Origin: Blastomyces gilchristii SLH14081
Taxonomy: Eukaryota > Ascomycota > Eurotiomycetes > Onygenales > Ajellomycetaceae
NCBI RefSeq assembly: GCF_000003855.2
Contig: NW_003101680.1
Coordinates: forward strand, 3,904,074-3,968,073
DNA length: 64,000 bases
Reading direction: 5' to 3'
Shown: piece by piece, positions 38,031 through 50,700 of the stretch
How the letters are laid out: every line of letters begins with the position of its first letter
Position numbering within the stretch: the first letter of the stretch is position 1
Notes under the pieces: generated by a model
What the model was told of the DNA's origin: nothing
What the model saw: only the letters and a program-made list of their open reading frames with translations
Databases searched by the model: none
Position numbers and translations under genes: made by a program

Positions 38031-39800
38031 AAGAAATACTGCTTAAGACTTCTTATTTTTCTCAAAGAGTTTTTTAGAGATAATCTCACAGTAATAAGTC
38101 AGTATCTTGTAAACTCTGTAACACTCTTCTTCTATTTTCTCTCAAAGAATTTTTTAAAAGTTTAATAAGACTATACAAGTGTAAAATTTCTGAAGCAGTT
38201 AGAGAAAAGAGATATTGAAAATCAATAAAAAGATTAATATTATTAACTCACAGACTGCTGCTATTCTAATAGAGCTACAGCTCACTGAAAAAGTAAAAAG
38301 AGATATCAGAGTCTACTTATTAATAATTATATTCTTATCAAACTCATTCTTCACTATTGAAGTCTTCAGTACTAATATCTTTATCTGCTGAGAAGTTAGC
38401 ACTGTAGCACTACAGAAGAGTATAAGAAATGTATAAAAATATTAACTTATTAACTTATAAAGCATCTCAGTTATCTACTTCAATTGAAGTGAGATTCTCT
38501 TTAATCAGTAATTAATCTTCACAGTACTTTTAATAGTAGTACTGACTAATCTCTTCTTAAGATTAGTCATTCTGAGATATTTTTTCATCTCAGAGATTCA
38601 CACTTTCATCTTCTTTTATAGATAAGTAAGAAGAATCTTCTCAGTCTTAACAGAATTTATTAATACTTAAAGCTCTGAGACTCTCACTCTATACTGCTTA
38701 AATATCTAGACTTCTTATCAGAGCTGATATAATGTCTTTCTATAAAATAATACTTATAGAGAGATAGAAGTTATTGTTACAGATATAATAGAAACAACAG
38801 AAGTAAGAGAAGAAATAGATATATAAAATCCCTCTCTTCTTCAGCTGCTTAATACAGCACAGACAAATAGCAGTGTCAGTCAGAGATCATATCAGAGTCT
38901 TCTTACAGAGAGAAGATAAAGAAACTGCAGAACTCTGCAGACTTAACTTAGCAGCATTCTGAGCAGGGCTTAGATATGCTGTGAAAGAGAAACTACAGAT
39001 TGAGCTTCTCAGAGTCACTGTCTTCAGAATCAAGCTCTCTCCAGATTCCTCTCTGAATGATCACACAGGGTCATACACTACTGTATTGACTGAGGGGGGG
39101 GGGCGGCGTCGCAATGGTGGCAGGGGGGGCAGAGAATGAACTGAATGCAGATGCACTGGCCAGTAGAAGAGATAATACCTCACTGCAAGGCACAGCAACT
39201 ACTGCCGCAGCTGCAAGAGAAGCAGAAGGAGATGTGATAATGAGAGTGATACTCTCACAGCTCATTGACATTGTCACCTTCAACCTGGCTTTCTTAACAG
39301 TCATGAAGGCCGCAGCTGCATCACAAAGATATTTATTCACTAGAAAATATCAGAATAAGCCTCTTATTATCTTCTAAGAATGATGCTCTCATGCACTCAC
39401 TATTACAGATGAGAGAGAAGGGAGAAAAATATGTCATAGAGAGAAAGAATCTTTTTAAAAAATCCTGTCACTACTATTAGCTTTGTTTCTAAAATACATC
39501 ACTTTTGCAGAGAATTTCATATATAGAATGAAATATAATAAGAGATCTATAAGTCACTTATTAACTATATTTTTCATATTTCAAATTAATATATAAGAAA
39601 CTCACTTATCACACATTTGATTTGAATGAAGATGAGAAAAGAAAGATTTATACAGTCAGTAGAAAAACTCATCTATTTCTTTATATTATACACAGTATAT
39701 ACACTGTTAATCAGTTGATAACTATTACTATATAATAAAGATAACTTCTAATTCAGTAATCTTAAGAGTATAGAGACTATGCTCTTAAAGAGAAGAGTAT
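38031..39800. other. LTR1 region between chromodomain and 3' LTR
   Basis: About 1.8 kb longer than needed for a 3' UTR. It contains many short broken frames, a GC-rich island at 39085-39340 and a final purine tract. No recognised domain. Confidence 0.6.
39085..39340. other. GC-rich island spared within the AT-rich block
   Basis: It has an 11-G run at 39093-39103, CGGCGTCG and many GC-containing words such as GCCGCAGCTGC, in stark contrast with 10 kb on either side. Both strands stay open: + 39114-39377 (87 codons, Ala-rich) and - 39340-39071 (89 codons, Ala/Ser/Pro-rich). Neither is a recognised protein; overlapping open frames are expected in GC-rich DNA. Confidence 0.7.
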
Positions 39801-40341
39801 TATCACACTCTCAGCAGTATCAAGATCTTACTGCAGTTTCATATAACTTATCACTTTTATGCAGATGATTTCATTCTATCTGAATCAGTTTTCAATCACT
39901 CTATAATATTATTTGAATATATTATAGAAAGATCTGATTAATGAATAAGAGAATCTCACTTCTATATAAAATCAGCAGATTACTCTTTCTCATTAATAAG
40001 ATGCTACTGAGGTATCACTTCAGCTATTCTCACTCATGAAATGAGAGAAGAGTATTCACTCATTGTCTATATAGAATAGCTAGATGCTGACTTCTCATCA
40101 AAGAAGTCAGTGATTTATTTCATTTCTTTTCTTCTACTGAAATATATACAGAAGTTACTGCATGTCTCATACAATCTTCTTAGTATACTAAGTATCATAT
40201 CTGTGATATTCTCACAATAACTCTGTAGTCTACAAGCTCACTATTCAAGCAAGATAGTCAAGCTCACTTATACAGCTTCTTAAACAACTATATCTACATA
40301 ACATCATTAACTAGTCACTGCTTCAGTTCCGCCACATTACA
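39801..40341 (+). repeat. 3' LTR of LTR1 (541 bp)
   Basis: Same length as the 5' LTR, followed directly by target duplication CTGTG and then the continuation of hAT B. Confidence 0.93.
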
Positions 40342-40640
40342 CTGTGTCTAGAATCAGAATCAAACTTTACAGTTATTATATTATTTAAAAGCATTACTTC
40401 TGATTATAATTTATATTCATTACATTGATTTCAAATCATGTTATTTTAAATATTAAAGATTTCAGATTCACTTTTCAAATAAAAATCTAGTTCTGAATGA
40501 AGAATATATTTAAATTTGTAATCATATTTTCATTCTGATTTCATTATTGAGAATGACATTAAATAAGATTATGAAATCACTTCTCACTTACATAATATCA
40601 TAATATAGTACTCATTTGTTAAAAATTCAATAGAGAGTAT

Positions 40641-41146
40641 TAGACTGACTGTGTAACTGTATCTGAGATTAGAATCAGATTTTTTGATAGTTTTATTACT
40701 AATTCAACTGATCTCATTACACAGTTTTAACATTAGATAGTAGTTTCATACTGTCTCAGTGAGACTTACTGTCTACTCTTATCACATTTTTCAAATGAGA
40801 TCATGATTTTCACTTCTCAATTTAAATTATTTTTATTGCTTTAAATGACTTTAAATCTCATTTGAGTGTTATCAAAAAGTGTTACTTTTTAAAAAATTAA
40901 AAATAGTCTAAAAAAAACCTTAAAATGTCTAAAAATAGTAACTTTATGCTAAGAATGAGACTAAATGAGATTAAATGAGATCACTTTCTCATTTTTTTCA
41001 ACTCATGGTTCCATTTTAAGATCTGATATATAGTCACTTTACATGTTTTTTTGATAGCCAGTCCCAGCGGGATTCACGTCAAGAAATGTATGAAATCAGA
41101 TCAAATGAGATCAAATGTGAAATTCGTGATCTCAGCGGCCAGTCTA
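40641..41146. mobile_element. hAT-derived MITE (506 bp)
   Basis: Begins TAGACTGACTGTGTAACTG and ends CTCAGCGGCCAGTCTA, the two different ends of the hAT family, with an exact 8-bp duplication GAGAGTAT (40633-40640 and 41147-41154). The empty site is preserved in copy C near 61810-61830. Its interior matches the full-size copies only near the ends. It has no coding capacity. Confidence 0.9.
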
Positions 41147-42239
41147 GAGAGTATTATTAAATATCATTACTTTTCTGAATATAGATTATAATTTATATAA
41201 TTTTAATTATAAAAAAAATATAAAATACAAAAAAAAACAAAAAATAAAAAATAAAACAAAAACAAGAAAAAATCAGAATGAAAAAAAAAGAAAAAGAAAA
41301 AAATAAAAAATAAAAATAAAAAAATTAAGATTACAGAGTCACAGTATCTTTAAAATACTTACTTCTCAGAGTCTTTATAATATTCATTATCAATTATATA
41401 TCTCTTATAGTGAGAGTAATATAACTATAATAAGTTATTATCTTACTATTATCTAATAAATAATCAGTATATATCTGTATAAATATGAATATTTAGAAAA
41501 TATACACTTAAAAAGTGTGGTCAGAGTGAACTCTGCTGCTACTTAAATAATATTAAGAATAGAACACTGAAATTGATAATTTCTCTCATCAATTTCACAG
41601 ATAAGATATGTGAAGATAATCTTAAGAAATATAAGATTCTCTGACTTTTAATAAAAACAGATCTCACAGAGAGACTCTATTTTCATAATATCAGAGACTG
41701 AGTGTTATTAAAAAGTGTTACTTCTATATAATATATATACACTTACTGTGATAATTCACTCTTTACATATATAACTGAGAGTTGCAGCTTTTTCACACTG
41801 CACAGCTCTCTCTGAAATGCTGACACTGATTTGTAACTTATACAGTCTTTCAGTTCAGTATATGCTGTATGTATACAGCTAGACTGATTATGTTAGACTG
41901 GCTGATGAGATCATGAATTTCACATTTGATCTCATTTGATCTGATTTTATACATTTCTTAACATGAGTCTCATCAGAATCAAGTCTTAAAAAAATCTGAA
42001 AATGAACCATTTCTGAGAGAAATGATGTGAAAAATGACTAGATTTAATTCAAGAACAGTGAAATGAGAGTAATTTCTCAGAATAAACTATGAAAGATAAT
42101 TATTCTTTCAAAATCAGAATGAGACTGAGACTGAAAATTAAAATCAGTCTCATTCAGTTCATTCAGTGATTACTTATATAATCAGAATTTGATAATAATT
42201 ATTGATAATGCTCATGAAACAACTAAATATATTCTTATA

Positions 42240-44480
42240 TAAGTTTATTCTTCACTTTCTCATGAAAACTACACTTCTCTGATATACTGTAATCAGAGGT
42301 ATTAAACTGTCTGATAATTTCATATTTTATAATTATGAGTTTCTTGATTATTTCTTCTTGTAATTGTCTCTGATAATAGTAATAAATATCTTAACTTGAG
42401 TTGAACTTTCACTTCATTCTTATCTCTATCAATGAAATTGTCAGAATATCATGTGTCATCAGTGCAACAGTTGAATATATACTCTTAACAATTTTTCATA
42501 GCTCTAGAATTGATTTAGTATATAAATTCATCAAATTATCTTGAAGATAGTAATTAAATTCAGTTTTACAAGTATATAGTTTTGTCTGATTTTCAGTTAT
42601 AATCAATGTATATAAGTTCTGTTTTAAAGTTAGTATTATATTTCTATATGATATGAAGTGTTACTAAAGATTATTACTTACTAGAGAATTATATTTCACT
42701 GTCTTCATATCTTGAACATCTTCTCATTCAAATCTCTAATAGTTAATATTATAGTAGTCTCAGATTAATTTAATATATAAGTCTTATTTCTCCTTTGTTC
42801 AATCTTGAGAAGTGTAGATATTAATTTAATAAAAGAGATCTAGTAGAGCTGCTATAGTATAGTACTCTGTAAAAGATTGTTCAGTTTTACTGTAGTAATA
42901 TATCAGTTTATTTCTTACAGTAATAATAGTCTGTACTATAACATTATTTCAGACTGAATTTCTTTTTAAGTAATTCAACTGCTTCTCAAGATATGTAAAT
43001 AAACTGTTATACACTCATCAGACTGACTGCAGTATTAATATATAAGTGATTGAGACTGTCTTTATTATCTTATAAAACTGAAACAGTAAATCAATTATAT
43101 ATTTTAACTGAGTTTACTTTATATCAGAAAGTTTTAATATCTGAATCTTTTTCTAATCAGAGTATTACACTTAATGATTAATTATCTGATTTAATTGAAG
43201 AGTCTGAACAGTTATCTTATATATGAAACTTCACTGTATTTTAATATTCTGTATCATATTCAGTGATATGACTGATTTATTTATTTATTGAATATCATGA
43301 AATCATTATTATTATTTAGAGAAGATACAAATTGTATTAACAATGTTTTAAATCTGTGATATTTAAATTATTAGTCAATCTATTTAAAATTAATAGTAGT
43401 ATTATCAAAAAGCATTATTAAAAAACAATATTAAAAAGTATTATCAAAAAATATTATCTTTTATAAAGTGAATATAAAAGTTACTTGAGTAATCACTTTT
43501 ATCTTATTCTTATCTCAAGAATCAGGCATCTCATTATTTATTATCTCAATGTTAAGATTCTTTATCAGTGTTTACATCACAAGTTAAATCACATGAGCAA
43601 TGTAGAGAATATGATCTTATTTATTATTTCAGAAATACAAAGCTAATTTTTACTTCAAGCTCTTTATCATAGTGTAGTTATTCACAGCATTATCAGTTAT
43701 AATTCTAAGAAGACTGAGACTAATATCTCAATAGTCATTTTTAATCACTGTTATTAATATCTCTGTTACATAATTCTCAGTATGACTACTGATCAATAAT
43801 TCAAATTCAATTAATATCTCTTAATAAGTTTAGTTCTCATCAATGTAATAATATATAACTCTTATAAATGTAAGATTGTTTATACTAGTTCATGTATTCA
43901 CTATAAGAGACACTCTTTAATGATTCTTCAACTCTGATTCTAGATATTATATATTAACTTTATAGTATATCTTGAGATTGAATCAAAGACAGAATTGATG
44001 TAGAATATGAAGATTTAAATTAAGTATTTAAAGAAGTATTTGAATTTCAGAGTTTTCAATTAATTGAAGAGAAAGATTCAGAGATATATATATATAAAGT
44101 AATTATTCACAGAAGTTATCAAATAAGAGTTATGAAATCAGAGTACTGATATATAATCATTTTCACATGATTTTCTTCAAATTAGAAAGTTAGTGTTATT
44201 AAAAATCATTATCTGATAGAGTAAAATATCAGCTCAGTAGTAATTTTCTAATTATTTTTCTTTTATTTTCTATATTCTGATAACTTCAGATATCAGAAAA
44301 TTTCTTCAGAGTTATAATTAATTTATAATGAATATTTCTGAATAAAGTTACAGTAATTACAGCAGAGAGATAACTCTTCAGTAATCTATAATATAATCTA
44401 TTAATAATTATTTCATAGTTTATCTTGATATTTATGTTAAGTTTTTTATAAATTTCATAATCTGAAATTAGATATGAAGA
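42240..44480 (-). pseudogene. hAT transposase remnant of copy D
   Basis: Collinear with copy A's transposase. The TDNAVNNYTMIKSL block lies near 43705-43665 and the AHVI strand near 43600. The C-terminal part missing from A is present: a YAVAALLD-type strand near 42860 and the DILIISLTE-type dimerisation helix near 42440. Interrupted by numerous TGA, TAA and TAG codons. Confidence 0.8.
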
Positions 44481-45142
44481 ATGAAGTGATTATTTATTAT
44501 AATTAAAAGAGAGTATTCTGTATTGAATTGTAAACAATATAGACTTTGTAATATATAGTGATTTCTTAAAAAGTTTATAAATCTTTAATAGAAGTAAAAG
44601 AAGTGAAAGAAGTGAATTCAGAAGATATAATAATAATTTAAAAAAGATAATAATTTATTTTCAACAACTGATCACTGATATGTGTAAGAAAAATTAATAT
44701 AAAAGAAAATAATCTTATTTCTTAGCTTAGTTATAATTTTAATACTAACTCACATTAAATATCATTAATGTATAAAAGTAAATAAATAATCTTAATTAAT
44801 CTCTGTTATATTTCTTAAAATATATTAATATTATGAAAGAGAGTGTTATTAAATTCTATTATCAGATGATATTATTAAAAATATATTAATATTATGAATA
44901 TCAATATTGAAAAAATATTAATACTTATACATTATAGTGATTTGTGAATCATGATAGTTAAATATATATATATATATATATTATTCCTGACTTGATTACA
45001 ACTTGTATAATAATTTTTGAAAACTCAAAATTAATTTTAATTATTAATAATTATAAACTTAAACTTATAACTAATTAATATAAAAAGAAAAAAACTTTTT
45101 CTACTTCTTCTCTTTCTCATTCTTCTTATTATTCTTTATAAT

Positions 45143-45960
45143 TCACTTCTTATTCTTTTTCTTCTTCTTCTTCTTCTCATCTGAGATAATAATCATGTTA
45201 AAATCTCTCTTCACTATCTTTTCAGAGAAGAATTCTCACTGCTCTCTCTCAGTCAGATTAATCTATGTCTCAAAATTCTGTATTTTCTGATTTACTGTCT
45301 CAGGTTTCATCTCAGTGATAAGCAGATTGACATGCTCAGAGAGCAGAGCTGTCTTCTCAATATTCTGAATTATGAAGTGTATTTAAGATCTGAATAAGAT
45401 CTTAATTCTCTTCTTCTTTATCAGCTTCTGCTAATTAATTAGAGAATAGAAATATTATCAAAAATCATTATCTCTTAATAAATAAAAAACTTATCAGTTT
45501 TAACTTCTTTATCTCTTACTTTAATACTCTCTTAATCTTCTTCTATCACTACTTATTTACAGTAATACTCTTCTTCTCTTTTTCTCTCTTTATTTTGAAC
45601 TTAAATCATTCTCAGAACTTCTTTTAATCTCACTGCTATTATATAAGACTCTTCACTATCTTTCTCTTCAATCTCTTACAGATAGTGTCATCTGTATTAT
45701 TTCTATACTTAGTTCAGTCTAAATCTATTAGAAGTATTACTTAAAATTATTATCATCCTACTTTCTTATAAAGTCTCTTCAAGATATTATAATATGTCTT
45801 ATAATCTGTCTCTTCTTACTTGAATGTCTTCTTCTTCTCTTTCTTCAATTTATAACAGTACTCACATATCTTGATGATTCACAGAACTGTAGAATATTTG
45901 AAAAGAGATGACATGATTAATTTTAGTAAGTGTTAAAGAGAGATAAAGATAGAAGAGAGA
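45143..45960 (-). pseudogene. Second minus-strand frame of hAT copy D
   Basis: Counterpart of 33501-34310 in copy A. It keeps the same Lys/Glu-rich frame and end, with stops where A has Gln or Trp-type codons. Function unknown. Confidence 0.45.
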
Positions 45961-45969
45961 GTTAGAAAT

Positions 45970-45970
45970 A

Positions 45971-46007
<37 letters not shown>

Positions 46008-46085
46008 AATAATAATGATAATAATAGTAATAATAATAATAATAATGATAATAGTGATGATAATGATGATAATAATAATAATGAA
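45970..46085. repeat. AAT/GAT microsatellite in hAT D
   Basis: Counterpart of the array at 34328 in copy A; it explains the minus-strand His/Tyr-only frame at 45862-46098. Confidence 0.9.
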
Positions 46086-47424
46086 AGAGAGAGTGCATTG
46101 AAATATATTACTAACTTATTAAATATAAAGAGATAAAGAAAATATTAATAGTTTTCAAAGATATATAGAAACAGTTACAGTATTGTATAGTAATATTATC
46201 TTTATTTAATATATACAGTGTTAATATTTTTTATATACAGTTATTATATAATCTATATCAGAGAGATATATAGAAAACAGCTCTTTATTATTAGAAAGAA
46301 TAATTACAGCAATTCTTTATTTTTATATTATAAAGATAAGTTATTCTTATTTCTTTCTTCTCTTTTTTCTCTTCTTCTTTAATTTATCACTAAGTTCAAG
46401 CTGATATGAAAACTATTAAAACACTCTTAAAAACTCTTAAATTAAAGAGTATAGATTAATCAAATTTTAAATATAGAAGAATTAAATTATATTTAATATT
46501 ACTAATTATTTATTCTCTTTTAATAAAATCATAGTTATATCTTTCTCTCTCTCTCTCTTAAATAAAATATAGTCTGTGAAAAGTAAGTATCATATCAGAT
46601 TATAATAATCAATATAATCTCAGTATACAGAACTGTATACACATAGTGTATACTGAACTAAGAGACTGTATAAATTATAAATCAGCATCAGTATCTCAGA
46701 GAGAGCTGTGTAGTGTAAGAAAGTTATAATTCTCAGTTATATATACAGAGAGTGAATTGTTACAGTAAATGTATATATATTGTATAAAAGTAATACTTTT
46801 TAATAACACTCAGTTTCTGATATTATAAAAATAGAGTCTCTTTATAAGATCTGTTTTTATCAAAAGTCAGAGAATTTTATATTTCTCAAGATTATCTTCA
46901 CTTATCTTATCTGTAAAGTTAATGAAGAGAATTATTGATTTCAGTATTCTACTCTTAATATTATTCAAGTGACAGTAGAGTTCATTCTGATCATACTTTT
47001 TAAATGTATATTTTTTAAATATTTATATTTATATTCTTTCCGTAATTTTTTTTATCTACTCTTTTTTTTGTTTTTTCATCCGATTTTTCTATTTAGTTTA
47101 TTTTGGTTTTTTTTATATCTATATTTTTTCAAATTAAAATTATATAAATTATAATCTGTGTTTAGAAAAGTAATGATATTTAATAATACTCTCTATTAAA
47201 TTTCAATAAATAAGTACTATGTTATAATATTATGTAAGTGAGAAGTGATTTTATAATCTTATTTAATATTATTCTCAATAATGAAATCAGAATGAAAATA
47301 TGACTAAGAATTCAAATATATTCTTTATTCAGAACTAGATTTTTATTTGAAAAGTAAATCTAAGATCTTTAATATTTAAAATAATGTGATTTGAAATCAA
47401 TGTAATGAATATAAATCATGATCA

Positions 47425-47604
47425 TGTGATTCGGAAGAACGTACAACCGTCGGATAATAACGCGGCCGCTTCCGAACTACTAGTGTACGAATGTAAAGAG
47501 AGGTCATAGCGGCCACTAATTAATTTAGTGTACAATATTACAATATATAAGAAGCTGATGTACATCTGTAATCATACACTGACTTAAGCAACCTTTGAAT
47601 CACA
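47425..47604 (+). repeat. 5' LTR of LTR2 (180 bp)
   Basis: Contains a TATA-like TACAATATATAAG. It differs from the 3' LTR at about 26 of 180 positions, all transitions. Confidence 0.95.
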
Positions 47605-47769
47605 TCTGATAGCATGTCTAAAAACCAGTGAGAAGTGCAGGCTTCTTCAGAGCATGATAATTTCATCTACAAAACAATTCATAGTTATCATGCCAGTGTG
47701 GTTCTAGAATGTCTCAAAAGATAGTGTACAAAGAGCAGTGAGTGAAAGAGCATTTGATTAATACTGTTT

Positions 47770-50700
47770 CACTTGTTAAGGAAAAACTCCATGCCCAGGT
47801 GAATACCATGTATACAAACAGATGAGATGTGAGAAAAGAAATGAGAGTAGTGAATCAGATTCAAAGAAGACTACTCTTCACTCAAAGAGATAAAAGAGAG
47901 AGATGATCATCATCAGAGTCATACAATGATAACAGAAATCATATAATGATATAGTGATATAATGATACAGTGATATAATAATAGACATCATATGATCAAT
48001 GAGAAATCACTGAAATAAATATCTTCTCTAGCTAATATGAATAACACTCTTCTCTGCTATCTGAACTGAAAGGTATGCAGAATCACTCAGAGGGTTTACT
48101 CAAAGCAGTAAGAAAAGCAGCTGAGACTGCTGAACTGAAATCAAAGCTTCATACACATACAAGAATTCTAAACAAGATCAAGGTCTTGCATATGCAGTGA
48201 CAGGCCAAGACAGAAGTCAAATAACAATTGACATTCACTGTGAATCAAGTATTCACTATGAAGAGCTTCACTGATGCAATCATCATCATTAATAAGAATA
48301 GAGAAAATCAGATCTTAGGCCTGCAGTGAGAGATTAAATGTTTACACAAACAGGTGACTATACTGAACCTGAAGATTTCATCACAATTGTTCACAATCTC
48401 TTCAGAAGTATACACATCATTGAAGACTGCTGCACAGAATGAGAATCTGAGTATGAAATACATCAAGCTGAGAGATCTGTTGAAGTCATTAAGCTTTAAT
48501 AGCAACTGAAAAAATAATGCTGCAATCAGCTAACTAAGTCAGATATAATCATATTATCAGATTGAACATGAACTCACAGACAGACAGTTAACAGAATTTC
48601 AACAAGTCTTAAGATCTGCTGTATTTCTACATGAAAAAGCAAAGTCATTGTAAATAACTGATAAAAAGATGAATCTCACAGATCTGAAGTGATATTCATT
48701 CTCATAAACATGAAATAAGTTTTTCAAATGAATCTTGCATAACTTTGAGAAAGTGAATATATGAGACAAGTGTTACAAACACTTCACTGAGTGTAGACAA
48801 GTAAGTGATCTTATATTATACTTCACACACTTCAGCTTATACTATCTTATGTTGAATGAAGAGCTTTTAACATCTTTCTATTTACAGATCTTCATTCATG
48901 ATCTTACACCTGAGTTGAGAGCAGAATGAAAATGCTTAACCTCACAGTCAGACACAGTGAAGAAAGCATATAATATCCTTATTATACAGAAATAAGCAAG
49001 TCAATTATAACAGAAAATACTGCAATCAAGTATGTCTCAGTGAAGAATAGATAATCAGACTTCTATAACACAAGTTACACACTCAGATATGATGAATCTA
49101 GATCTGAATATCATCACTAAAGTGCTGAATCCCTTAAAAAAGAGATTCTCTGAGTGAAAATCTTGATATCACAAGTATCAAGCTTGCTTCAACTGCAGAC
49201 ATTAAAATCATAATGTAAAAGATTACACTCAGTATGCACAGTCAAGAGAAGCAAGAGAGTTAAAAAACTAACAGAATCAGTAAGCTCAGAGACACTTACT
49301 GATATTCTATAAAAAGTCTTCAAAGTGAAAGAGATGTCTGTATTAGATGATTCTCTGAATTCTGTGAATACTAAGAGAAAGCAGGCTTCTGACTGAAGAG
49401 TAAGTGAGAATAAAGTGAATACTCATCTCAATGTCTTGAGGCCTGAAATGTTAATGTATAAGAGATACTTGAATAAGAATTAAGAGATGGCTGCAAAAGT
49501 GTTAGCAGACACAGAAGCTTCTACACAATATATTAATAATCATATAATTCAAAGATTGAAAGAGGTTCACTGAGTGAAGAATCTCTGATACATAAGATTA
49601 TCTGATAATTAATATTTGATATCATCTGCAAGAGTAAGAGTTCTCTTGCACTTCAGAGAATGATCTTGTTATATTTAAGTGTGAGAGCTGCAGAACATGG
49701 AATATGATCTTATTCTCAGACTCAATTGATTTCAAAGGTTCAATTCACAGATTCAATGATGTATATACTATATACAGTTGACTGATGGAAAGAAAACAGT
49801 TCATATGATTCTATCAACTGATATGAGAAGAACATTTCACATCTCTGATATAGAAGAATTAAATCTGTTTACATATTAATAAGCAAAGAGAATGATTTAT
49901 AAGACCTCATTTAAAAGCATTCTGTATATTATACAGAACTCAGAAGTGGAGAAAATCAAGATAAAGAATATGCAGGAGAACAAGTGTATGAAGAAGCTTC
50001 TGAAGAAGTATGAAAAGGTCTTCTGAACAGATCTTTCACTGAAATTGTCACTGAAATGAGAATTTGTACATGAGATTGACACAGGGGATACAAAACCAGT
50101 CAATCAGAATGCATACCCTCTGTTACAAACACATCTTGAAGAACAGAAGTGTCAGATCACTGACCTTCTAGAACATGATCTCATACAACCCTCATCAAGC
50201 ACATGGGACTTTTCAGTTCTATTTGTGAAAAAGGCAGATGAGAAGTGATGAATGTGTATCAATTATCAAGCACTTAACACACTTACAATCAAGAATGAAT
50301 ATTCACTGTCATAGATTCAACAACAGTTGAATACAGTCAAAAACATCTGATATCTATCAAAGATTAATCTTCTCTCAGAATACTGATAGATCTGTGTAGA
50401 CAAACTGTCAGTCTCACAAACTGCATTTAATACACAATAAGAGAAGTTCAAATTCCTGACAATATTATTCAGTCTGATAAATATGTCTATCATCTTCTAA
50501 ATAATGATGAATACAATTCTTCATAAACAGAATGAAATCTCATACCTTATATATCTTAATAACATTCTAGTCTTTTTAAACTTATATAACAAATATCTGA
50601 AGTATCTTGATAAAGTGCTTACAACTCTGACAGAGTATAAGCTCTATATCAAATCAATCAAGTGTGTGTTTAAAATAGAAGAGTTGAAGTTCATAGAATA

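Larger units (their letters stand above)
26685..40341 (+). mobile_element. LTR1: Ty3/gypsy chromovirus, complete but dead, interrupted by hAT A
   Basis: 541-bp LTRs at both ends and a 5-bp target duplication CTGTG (26680-26684 and 40342-40346). Internal order gag (zinc knuckle), RT, RNase H, integrase, chromodomain on the plus strand defines Ty3/gypsy, chromovirus type. A purine tract (AAAGAGAAGAG) precedes the 3' LTR. hAT A is inserted in the RNase H region. Between chromodomain and 3' LTR there are a further 1.8 kb, including a GC-rich island. Without A and its duplicated target it would be about 7.8 kb. Confidence 0.93.
26664..41879 (+). mobile_element. hAT copy B (outermost, interrupted; continues beyond C)
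   Basis: Reverse orientation relative to A and D. It begins with TIR TAGACTAACTATGTAACTGTG at 26664, is split by LTR1 (26685-40341), resumes at 40347, holds a MITE at 40641-41146, and is broken again at 41880 by copy C. The resumed part is the reverse complement of the right third of copy A, including an A-rich tract (about 41205-41327) mirroring A's T-rich tract. Its own 8-bp target on the left would be GTCAGAGT (26656-26663). The other end lies outside the window. Confidence 0.8.

Noticed and set aside
39071..39377. Overlapping Ala-rich frames on both strands as a captured gene
   Set aside because: Both strands are open because the segment is GC-rich; no domain or splice context favours either, so only the composition is reported.
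41872..41893. Reading 41880-41893 as simple flank of copy D instead of the start of copy C
   Set aside because: TAGACTGATTATGT followed, after D, by GATTATATAACTATGTCTGAG aligns base for base with the right-end TIR of copy A apart from transitions, so it is the end of another hAT copy.
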